This document shows, one piece after another, positions 45,249-52,262 of a stretch of DNA of 64,000 nt. The DNA is taken from the NCBI GenBank assembly GCA_013213745.1, contig JABSQH010000011.1:1-64000 (forward strand), read 5' to 3'. The translations under genes and the position numbers were made by a program. How positions within the stretch are numbered: the stretch's first letter is position 1; each line of letters starts with the position of its first letter. The notes under the pieces are model-generated. The model was not told where the DNA came from. It was given only the letters and a program-made list of their open reading frames with translations, and made no database searches. This DNA comes from Ilumatobacteraceae bacterium. GTDB lineage: Bacteria; Actinomycetota; Acidimicrobiia; Acidimicrobiales; Ilumatobacteraceae.

Positions 45249-45596
45249 ATGAAAGCCACCGATCTGATCGACGCCCCGTCGCTGCGCGACGACATCCCCG
45301 AGTTCCAAGCGGGAGACGAGCTGAAGGTGCACGTGCGCGTGGTCGAGGGCGGCAAGGAGCGCATCCAGGTGTTCCAGGGCGACGTGATCGCCCGCCAGGG
45401 TGGCGGTCTGCAAGAGACCTACACGGTGCGCAAGCTGAGCTACGGCGTCGGCGTCGAGCGCACGTTCCCCTTGCACACGCCGACGGTGCAGAAGATCGAG
45501 GTCGTCAAGAAGGGCGACGTTCGGCGGGCCAAGCTGTACTACCTGCGCGATCGCAAGGGCAAGGCCGCCAAGATCCGCGAAAAGCGCGAATTCTGA
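45249..45596 (+). CDS. rplS: 50S ribosomal protein L19
   Basis: A 115-residue protein: [44 protein letters not shown] (in outline), [33 protein letters not shown]. It is an L19 of normal length. In many bacteria lepB and rnhB follow; here repeat A and a cobalamin-binding-like gene follow instead. Confidence 0.96.
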   Translation: MKATDLIDAPSLRDDIPEFQAGDELKVHVRVVEGGKERIQVFQGDVIARQGGGLQETYTVRKLSYGVGVERTFPLHTPTVQKIEVVKKGDVRRAKLYYLRDRKGKAAKIREKREF

Positions 45597-45608
45597 CCCG
45601 CTGACGCG

Positions 45609-45657
45609 GTTCTGTTCGCCATTCCGTGCGCTCTTCGCACGGAATCCCCGGTTTTTT
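45609..45657 (+). repeat. Palindromic repeat A, copy 3
   Basis: GTTCTGTTCG, perfect arms ATTCCGTGCG (45621-45630) and CGCACGGAAT (45636-45645) with loop CTCTT, then CCCCGG and six T's. It lies 12 nt after rplS and could terminate the rpsP-rplS transcript. Confidence 0.75.
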
Positions 45658-45687
45658 GGTTGGGGCTGAGCGTAGGTTGGTTGCAGC

Positions 45688-46578
45688 ATGCGTATCGTTT
45701 CGCTTCTGCCGTCAGCGACCGAGATCGTGTTTGCGCTGGGCCTCGGCGACCAGGTCGTCGGGGTGACGTTCGAGTGCGACTATCCGCCAGCGGCGCGCAC
45801 GTCACGCATCGTGTCGAACACGGCGATGCCCGAGGGTCTCACGCCCGCAGAGATCGACCGTGTCGTGAAGGAGCGGATGGCCGCCGGCGAGGACCTCTAC
45901 CGGCTCGAGCGTGATGCGCTGGCCGACCTTGCGCCAGACCTGGTGGTGACGCAGGACCTGTGCCAGGTGTGTGCGGTCGCCACGTCGAGCGTCGATGAGG
46001 CCCTCGACGTCCTCGGGATCGACGCCGACGTGTTGACCCTCGACCCCGCACGGCTCGACGACGTGATCGACTCGATCGCGACCGTCGCCGCGGCGACCGG
46101 TACCGAGCACACGGCGATCGAGTTGTGTGCATCGTTGCGTCGTCGCCTCGACGACTTGGCGCAGCGACTCGAAGGCGTGGTGCGCCCACGCGTCGCAGTG
46201 CTCGAGTGGACCGCGCCACCGTTCGCGTCAGGGCACTGGGTGCCCGACCTCGTCACCGCGGCCGGCGGCGACGAGGTGCTCGGGGTGCCGGGCGGTCGCT
46301 CGGTGGAAGTGACCTGGGGCGAATTGGCGACCGCTGCGCCCGAGATCGTCATCGTTGCCCCGTGCGGCTACCGGCTCGACGGAGCGACGGAGTTGGCCGA
46401 GGCGATGGTCGCCGAGGGCACCCTCCCCGGCGACGCCGCGGTGTGGGCCGTCGACGCCGACGCGTTCGTGGTGCGACCGGGACCGCGCGTGGTCGATGGC
46501 GCAGAGATGTTTGCTTCGTTGTTCCACCCGGACCGCGGCCTCCCGGTCGATTCCGCACGCGCCCGGCGCATCCGCTGA
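45688..46578 (+). CDS. Cobalamin-binding-like (BtuF-type fold) protein without signal peptide
   Basis: A 296-residue protein beginning MRIVSLLPSATEIVFALGLGDQVVGVTFECDYP, the BtuF/TroA-fold opening of the cobalamin-binding branch. VTQDLCQVCAVATSSVDEALDVLG follows, then GTEHTAIELCASLRRRLDDL and HWVPDLVTAAGGDEVLGVPGG. It has no export signal, and cytoplasmic homologues of this type are common in actinobacteria; their ligand is not proven. A TAGGTT box lies 9 nt before the ATG. No ABC permease is adjacent. Confidence 0.75.
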   Translation: MRIVSLLPSATEIVFALGLGDQVVGVTFECDYPPAARTSRIVSNTAMPEGLTPAEIDRVVKERMAAGEDLYRLERDALADLAPDLVVTQDLCQVCAVATSSVDEALDVLGIDADVLTLDPARLDDVIDSIATVAAATGTEHTAIELCASLRRRLDDLAQRLEGVVRPRVAVLEWTAPPFASGHWVPDLVTAAGGDEVLGVPGGRSVEVTWGELATAAPEIVIVAPCGYRLDGATELAEAMVAEGTLPGDAAVWAVDADAFVVRPGPRVVDGAEMFASLFHPDRGLPVDSARARRIR

Positions 46579-46659
46579 GCGGGTGCGGCGCCGATAACGT
46601 CGTGCCGATCGAGCCGCCGGTCGGCTCCTCGGGTCCATCGTGACAACAGGAGTTCGCCC

Positions 46660-47010
46660 ATGGCGTCGTACGAAGCACGCGCAGCACGTGGTCGTTTTGG
46701 TGAAGACCTGGCGGTGCGGGAGTACCAACGCCGGGGGTACGCGGTCGCAGGCCGCAACTGGAGGACCACGATCGGCGAGCTCGATCTGATCGTGCAAATG
46801 GCGAACACCGTGGTGTTCGTCGAGGTGAAGGCGCGGGCCAGCGATCGGTTCGGTCGACCCGAATTGGCGGTCGGCGCAGCGAAGCAGCGTCGTATCAGGC
46901 GGCTGGCCGCAGCGTGGCTGCGCGCCCATGACGCACGCGGAGCGACGGTGCGCTTCGATGTCGTCGCGGTGACCGGCGGACGGATCGAGATGTTCATCGA
47001 TGCATTCTGA
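46660..47010 (+). CDS. yraN: UPF0102 / YraN family nuclease-like protein
   Basis: A 116-residue protein. The restriction-endonuclease-like core is visible: GRFGEDLAVREYQRRGYAVAGRNWR, GELDLIVQMANTVVFVEVKAR with the E-x-K pair, and RFDVVAVTGG. Members are predicted Holliday-junction-resolvase-like nucleases; activity is not established for most. It lies downstream of the rplS region as usual for the family. Confidence 0.9.
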   Translation: MASYEARAARGRFGEDLAVREYQRRGYAVAGRNWRTTIGELDLIVQMANTVVFVEVKARASDRFGRPELAVGAAKQRRIRRLAAAWLRAHDARGATVRFDVVAVTGGRIEMFIDAF

Positions 47011-47043
47011 GCGCCGACCGCGCGTCGAGTGATGCGCCCGCCG

Positions 47044-47154
47044 TCAGCCCAGGAACGCCCAGGCGACGAGCGCTGCGGCGATGACCAGCGCGGCGATCAC
47101 AGCCGCGTAGTCGGCCGGCTTGGCCCGGTACTTCCGGTACGGGTTGTACCCCAT
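47044..47154 (-). CDS. Small single-span membrane protein (36 aa), unknown function
   Basis: ATG at 47154 starts MGYNPYRKYRAKPADYAAVI, followed by AALVIAAALVAWAFLG and TGA. A basic, Tyr-rich head and one 18-20-residue hydrophobic segment imply a membrane protein with a cytoplasmic N-terminus. TGAGGTTC upstream gives a plausible ribosome site. It is divergent from the enoyl-CoA hydratase gene by 23 bp. I recognise the opening as a conserved type in related actinobacteria but know no function; it is below usual ORF size limits. Confidence 0.65.
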   Translation of the reverse strand: MGYNPYRKYRAKPADYAAVIAALVIAAALVAWAFLG

Positions 47155-47177
47155 GAACCTCAGTATCGTCGCTTGAC

Positions 47178-47972
47178 ATGGCTTCCACCACGGTCGAACT
47201 GCAGTCGATCACCGTCCGTCACGACGATGACATCGCCGAGATCACCCTTCGCCGGCCCGAGCGGCTGAATGCCCTCGACCAGGCGATGTGGGACGAACTC
47301 CGCGACCAGTTCCGCGAGATTGCCGCGCGATCTGACGTGCGCGTCGTCGTGATCACCGGGGCCGAGGGCAACTTCTGCGCCGGAGCCGACCTTTCCGCCC
47401 GCGACGACGAGGAGCGGCCGCACCAGCTGGCGGCGATGCGGGCCGTCAACGAGGTGTGCTTGGCGCTGCACCGGCTGCCGCAACCCACGATCGCAAAGGT
47501 GCGTGGGGTCGCCGTCGGGGCGGGGCTCAACTTGGCGTTGATGTGCGACCTCGTCGTGGTCGACGAAACGGCCCGGTTCTCGGAGATCTTCGCTCGGCGC
47601 GGTCTGAGCCTCGACTTCGGCGGTTCGTGGATCCTGCCGCGGCGGATCGGCCTGCATCGTGCCAAAGAGTTGGCGCTGTTCGCCGACATCATCGACGCCG
47701 AACGCGCCGACCAGATCGGGCTGGTCAACCGTGTCGTCGCAGCAGACGAACTCGATGCGTTCGTCGCCGACTGGGCTGAGCGACTCGCCGCCGGGCCGCC
47801 AATCGCGATGGCGATGAGCAAGAAGTTGCTCGATCAGTCCTTCGACAGCACACTCGAAGAAGCGCTCGCTGCCGAAGGGCTTTCACAGACGGTGAACTTC
47901 TCCACCGAGGACACGGCCGAGGCGATCCGCGCCTTCCTCGACAAGCGCGATCCGAAGTTCGTCGGTCGCTAG
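47178..47972 (+). CDS. Enoyl-CoA hydratase/isomerase family protein
   Basis: A 264-residue crotonase: ITLRRPERLNALDQAMWDEL, the oxyanion-hole segments GNFCAGADLSARDD and GVAVGAGLNLALMCDLVV, and FSEIFARRGLSLDFGGSWILPRRIGLHRAKELALFAD. The second catalytic Glu site seems changed (LDFGG), so isomerase or other crotonase chemistry is possible. It is likely a fatty-acid or branched-chain degradation enzyme. A TATCGT box precedes the ATG by 9 nt. Confidence 0.85.
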   Translation: MASTTVELQSITVRHDDDIAEITLRRPERLNALDQAMWDELRDQFREIAARSDVRVVVITGAEGNFCAGADLSARDDEERPHQLAAMRAVNEVCLALHRLPQPTIAKVRGVAVGAGLNLALMCDLVVVDETARFSEIFARRGLSLDFGGSWILPRRIGLHRAKELALFADIIDAERADQIGLVNRVVAADELDAFVADWAERLAAGPPIAMAMSKKLLDQSFDSTLEEALAAEGLSQTVNFSTEDTAEAIRAFLDKRDPKFVGR

Positions 47973-48023
47973 TCGATCGGCTGGATCGGCGGGGTGTGCA
48001 CACACAGCGCGCACCGCACCCCG

Positions 48024-48029
48024 TAGCCT
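48024..48029 (+). promoter_or_regulatory. -10 box TAGCCT upstream of the exported protein gene
   Basis: TAGCCT, eight bases (GATCCGTC), then the GTG at 48038. It supports that start. Confidence 0.4.
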
Positions 48030-48037
48030 GATCCGTC

Positions 48038-48850
48038 GTGGTTCCGGCAGGTCGCGCCCGTCGCCTTGTTGCGCTCATCGGGCTGATGCTTGGCGTCCTG
48101 GCAGCGGCGGGGCCGGCCGCGGCACAAGACGATGGGACGCCGCCGACGTTGCCGGCCGACACGACCCGGCTGATTCCGATTCCCGCAGGGTGTGACGCTC
48201 CGGACCCTGCAGCCGTCGCCTTCGTCGGCACGGTCGTCGGCAAGGACGACGTCGTGCAGGTGGTGCGCTTCCAGATCGATCAGCTACGTGCCGGCTCGGC
48301 GAACCAGTGGGCGATCGACGGCCTGATCGACGTGCGCTACGGCATCGACTATCGCTTCCTCGACGAGGGCCAGCAATATCTTGTCGGAGCGGGATTCGAT
48401 CGTGAGGTCGGTGCGCTCGTGTCGACGGTCCGTCCGCCAGCTCCGACCTTCGGTGGCAACGACGTGATCGGCCTCCAAGACACTGCGGTCGAGTGTCCGA
48501 TTATCGACGACCCCGTGCGCACGGTGAATCTCGACGGCAGCGACGTCGATTCGGGCGTGCTCAGCTTGCTCTTCGACGACCAGCAGGTGCTGCTGGCCAC
48601 CTTGGCGGTTCCGACGGTGATCGCGATGGTCGCCATGGTGGCGATCGTGATTCTCAAGGGCATCGCGGCGGTCTCCATGCGCGGCGTGTTCGGGCTCGGA
48701 CGAGCTGCGTTGACACCGGTACCGGACCATCGGGCCGTGCGCGTACGCGGGCACGGAGATCGCAAGGCGGTCGTCGCGAAAGCGAAGGAATCGGACCGCT
48801 CGACAGACGAATCGTCGAGCGACGGTCTCGTCGACAGCGGCGCGAGCTGA
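48038..48850 (+). CDS. Exported membrane-anchored protein, unknown function
   Basis: A 270-residue protein with an N-terminal signal peptide (RRLVALIGLMLGVLAAAGPAAA, likely cut before QDD). An extracytoplasmic domain of about 150 residues follows (VAFVGTVVGKDDVVQVVRFQIDQL, YRFLDEGQQYLVGAGFD, NDVIGLQDTAVECP). One transmembrane helix sits near residues 190-215 (LLATLAVPTVIAMVAMVAIVIL) and a basic, then Ser/Asp-rich, cytoplasmic tail ends it. The two Cys (GCDAP, VECP) could form a disulfide. I do not recognise the family. Confidence 0.7.
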   Translation: MVPAGRARRLVALIGLMLGVLAAAGPAAAQDDGTPPTLPADTTRLIPIPAGCDAPDPAAVAFVGTVVGKDDVVQVVRFQIDQLRAGSANQWAIDGLIDVRYGIDYRFLDEGQQYLVGAGFDREVGALVSTVRPPAPTFGGNDVIGLQDTAVECPIIDDPVRTVNLDGSDVDSGVLSLLFDDQQVLLATLAVPTVIAMVAMVAIVILKGIAAVSMRGVFGLGRAALTPVPDHRAVRVRGHGDRKAVVAKAKESDRSTDESSSDGLVDSGAS

Positions 48851-48854
48851 GGGT

Positions 48855-51800
48855 CTACCGAGCGAGTGCGCGTACTTCGTCGAGCGCGCTGGCCCACCGT
48901 TCGACCGGGAGTTCCTCGGCAGGACGGCTCGGACGTGCGTGCACCACGATCCCACCGACGGTCGGCTCGCCGACCACGGCCCCGAGCGCGACGCCGTACG
49001 CCGCCAGCTGCAGGCGATATCGAGAGCTGCGCTCGGCGGAGCGACCCGACCAGCGGTCGGTCTTATAGTCGACGACGACCAGCCCGCTCGGTGTCCGCAC
49101 CAGCAGGTCGACGTATCCCTCGATGACGCGGTCGTCCAAGGGGGCCGCGACGAACAGCTCGCGCCAGTGTTCGGCACCGGCGGCGGCAGCGCGCACGATG
49201 GGCGCCTGGCGGATCGACTCGACGAGGTCGATCACTTCGTTGACGTCGGCTCCGACTCCCTCCGCTGCGCTGTAGGCGGTGGCCAGGTCGGTGATGTCGG
49301 CGCCCGCCCGCAGATCGCCGCGTTGGAGTACTGCATGGACGGCGCGGCCGATGTTGGTGCCGTACCGACCACGGCGCCACGGGGGTCGGTCGTCAGCCGG
49401 TGCCTCTTTCGCCAAGCCGGGATCATCGATCTCGGGCGCAATGCGGTTGGTGTCGTCGCTACCGGTGAGGCGCGTGGCGGCGACGGTCGTGGGGCGGTGC
49501 GCGCGGCGCATTGTTCGGTGGTACTCGTCGGACCACGCCGACTCGTCGAGCCACTCGAGTTCGGGTGCCGTCGTCGGTTCCGCCAGGTAGTGGTCGCGGC
49601 GAAACGATGGCGTTGTCGCGGCCCCGATCGCGGGGTCGGCGGCGCCACCGGTCCACAGCAGCTCGGCCGCGGTCAGGCGGGTCTGATCGGTGTAGTCGGC
49701 GTTGTTTGCAGCGGGCGCCATGCGGTGCAATGAGACAACGAGATGATCGACGGCGCGCGTGCACGCCACGTACAACAACCGCCGGCGTTCGGCGTCGCTG
49801 AACTGCTCTTCGATCGGGGCGTGTTCGTCGAAGAGTCCATCGTCACCACGTCCGGTGAGCATCCAGGCCGTGTCGGTCCAGACGACGCCGGCTGTTGGGA
49901 GCGGACGCGGCTGGGTCGTCAGGCCGGCCACGATGGTGATGGGGAACTGTAGGCCCTTGGCGGCGTGGATGGTCATGACTCGCACGACGTCGTGGTCGGT
50001 CTCGGGCAGCACGACATCGTCGACGCGATGGTCTGTGGCCTGGCGGTAAGCCCAGGCGAGGTAGCGGCGAATGCCGCGTCCGCCGGCGTCGGACCAGGCC
50101 CGGGCGCGTTCGAGAGTGAAACGAATTCGCCGCCACGCGGCCGCGGGATCCGGCCCGGCGAGCGCCAGGTCGACGACGCGTCGCTCGTCGGCGACTGCTG
50201 CGAGCAAGTCGGCTGGTGGCAGCACCGTGACGCGTTCGGCCACGGTTCGGAGGTGGGCGAGCCCATCGGCCACGCGGTGGTGTTCGAGGCCGATCGGTGG
50301 GTCGACCCAGACATTGAAGGTGCCGCCAGCGCTCGCCCATTCGTAGAGCTCGGGATCGCTGCAGCCGTAGAGGGGCGTGCGCAAGACCTCGACGGCCGCC
50401 AGCGCATCGGTGGTGTCGTCGGCGGCGCGCAGCGCGAGCAGGAGCTCGCGCACACCGGGTGAGGCGTACACGACCGACGAGTTCTCGGCGCGGTAGTCGA
50501 TGTGCGCAGCGTCGAGGCTCGCTTCGAGCGCGGGCAGCGACAATCGGGTCGGCAGTAACACCGTGATGTCGCCGGGTCGGCACCGGCGCAATGCCCCGCT
50601 GTCGGCGTCGGCGACCTGCCACCCGGTGGTGAGTGCCGTCGTGATGGCCGCGGCCACCTCGTCGGCTTCGCGTGCCCGGAGCGTGTCGGCAGGGCCGGCG
50701 TCGTCAGGCGTGGCCCGCCGGTCGCCGCGCCGCAGGTCGTCGTGGCGACCGACGCCGAGCGCATGCACCGAGCCATGCCCGCGCAACGACGCCGGACGCG
50801 CGACGATCAACGGCGTGTACGCAGGTTGACGGTGGGGTTCGGCGCGGATCAGTTCGCCGAACACGTTGTTGACGAAGTCGATCACCGCTGAGGTCGAACG
50901 GAAGTTGGCGGTGAGCCCAACCTCGTCGGCGCCGACCTGCTCGGTCGTCCGTAGATATTGGGCAATGTCTGCACGACGGAATCGATAGATCGACTGTTTC
51001 GGGTCGCCGACCATGAACAACCGGCCGGCCACGGGCTGCAGGCTGCGCCAGTCAGCGGCGTGGCCGGGGTCGTCTGGCGGCGCGGTGATCCGGACCGCGA
51101 GTTCGAGCTGGATGGGATCGGTGTCCTGGAACTCGTCGAGCAGGAGCCGCGTGTACCGATGGTGCAGCTCGCGACGCACGCTCGGGTGGTCGCGCACCAG
51201 GCGGCGGGCGACCACGAGCAGGTCGTGGAACTCGAGGCCACCGTTGGCGATTCGTTCGCGGGCCCCATCGAGCACGAAGCGCCGCAGCATCGCGCCGAGC
51301 AGCAGACGTCGCTGATGGCGAATCGAGTCGAGTAGCTCGTTGGCCACGGTGCCGACCCGGCCCTCCGCGGCGCGCAGCGCTTCGAGCTGGTCGGGGCCAT
51401 CGGCGCCGTGGGCCTTCTTCCACTTCGCCTTCGACCCCTTGGAGGCCATTCGCGAGGGCGCGCATCGATCGGCCAGCCGGGCGATGCCGTCGAGGCGCGG
51501 CCGGAGTTGCGGGCTGTCGAGGAGCCGTGCGGTGGCGACGATCTCTTCGACGATGCCCTGCTGACGATCGTCGTCGGGCACGTCGAAAAGGACGACGTCA
51601 CCGATCGCCGTGCGCAGTGGTTGGAGATCGAGCACGGGGACGTCGGGCACCGCCGGATCGACCAGTAGTTCGACGAGATCCCAGTTGGCTCGGAAGTCGT
51701 CGGCGATTCGCCGCATCCCCCGCTGGATACCGAAGCCGTCGAACTCACACAGTTCCACCAGCAGTCGTCCACCGGCGATCGGCCCGCCCGCCGGTTCGAC

Positions 51801-52262
51801 CTCGGCGAGCAGCGACGCGAGCAGGTCGTCCCACGCGGCGTCGAAGGCCACGGCACTTTCGATCTCGTCGAGCACCGTGAACCCCGGTGGGACGCCGGCG
51901 GCGAACGGTGCATCGTTGATCAACCTGCGGGCGAAGGCGTGCAGCGTGCCGATCGGCGCCTGGTCGAGCGCGTCGGATGCGGCGGCCGCGGCGGGTGTAC
52001 GTGCACGGTCGAGCGCCGTGCGCAGTCGGCTGCGCAGCTCAGCGGCGGCGCGTTCGGTGAAGGTGATCGCCGCAATGGAGGTGATCGGCACGCCCGACTC
52101 GACGAGGTTGACGACACGCCGGACGAGTGCATGGGTCTTGCCGGAGCCAGCACCTGCATCGACGAACAGCGTCGTGTCGAGGTCGTGGGCGATACGTTCC
52201 CGATCGGCGGCGTCGGGCGGTTGCGCTGCTTCGTCGAGGATCGACAGCTGTTCAGCGGTCAT
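48855..52262 (-). CDS. UvrD/AddA-like helicase-nuclease
   Basis: At 1135 residues it has SF1A helicase motifs: Walker A VDAGAGSGKT (34-43), AAITFTERAAAEL, LLLDEFQDTDPIQ, MVGDPKQSIYRFRRAD and VRVMTIHAAKGLQFPI. The C-terminal RecB-type nuclease shows VIEGYVDLLVRTPSGLVVVDYKTD with D-Y-K. This is the AddA/RecB arrangement for resection of double-strand breaks. Its ATG lies inside the 3' end of the upstream AddB-like gene (11-nt overlap), so the two are coupled and probably form one complex. It ends 4 bp from the convergent exported-protein gene. Confidence 0.85.
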   Translation of the reverse strand: MTAEQLSILDEAAQPPDAADRERIAHDLDTTLFVDAGAGSGKTHALVRRVVNLVESGVPITSIAAITFTERAAAELRSRLRTALDRARTPAAAAASDALDQAPIGTLHAFARRLINDAPFAAGVPPGFTVLDEIESAVAFDAAWDDLLASLLAEVEPAGGPIAGGRLLVELCEFDGFGIQRGMRRIADDFRANWDLVELLVDPAVPDVPVLDLQPLRTAIGDVVLFDVPDDDRQQGIVEEIVATARLLDSPQLRPRLDGIARLADRCAPSRMASKGSKAKWKKAHGADGPDQLEALRAAEGRVGTVANELLDSIRHQRRLLLGAMLRRFVLDGARERIANGGLEFHDLLVVARRLVRDHPSVRRELHHRYTRLLLDEFQDTDPIQLELAVRITAPPDDPGHAADWRSLQPVAGRLFMVGDPKQSIYRFRRADIAQYLRTTEQVGADEVGLTANFRSTSAVIDFVNNVFGELIRAEPHRQPAYTPLIVARPASLRGHGSVHALGVGRHDDLRRGDRRATPDDAGPADTLRAREADEVAAAITTALTTGWQVADADSGALRRCRPGDITVLLPTRLSLPALEASLDAAHIDYRAENSSVVYASPGVRELLLALRAADDTTDALAAVEVLRTPLYGCSDPELYEWASAGGTFNVWVDPPIGLEHHRVADGLAHLRTVAERVTVLPPADLLAAVADERRVVDLALAGPDPAAAWRRIRFTLERARAWSDAGGRGIRRYLAWAYRQATDHRVDDVVLPETDHDVVRVMTIHAAKGLQFPITIVAGLTTQPRPLPTAGVVWTDTAWMLTGRGDDGLFDEHAPIEEQFSDAERRRLLYVACTRAVDHLVVSLHRMAPAANNADYTDQTRLTAAELLWTGGAADPAIGAATTPSFRRDHYLAEPTTAPELEWLDESAWSDEYHRTMRRAHRPTTVAATRLTGSDDTNRIAPEIDDPGLAKEAPADDRPPWRRGRYGTNIGRAVHAVLQRGDLRAGADITDLATAYSAAEGVGADVNEVIDLVESIRQAPIVRAAAAGAEHWRELFVAAPLDDRVIEGYVDLLVRTPSGLVVVDYKTDRWSGRSAERSSRYRLQLAAYGVALGAVVGEPTVGGIVVHARPSRPAEELPVERWASALDEVRALAR

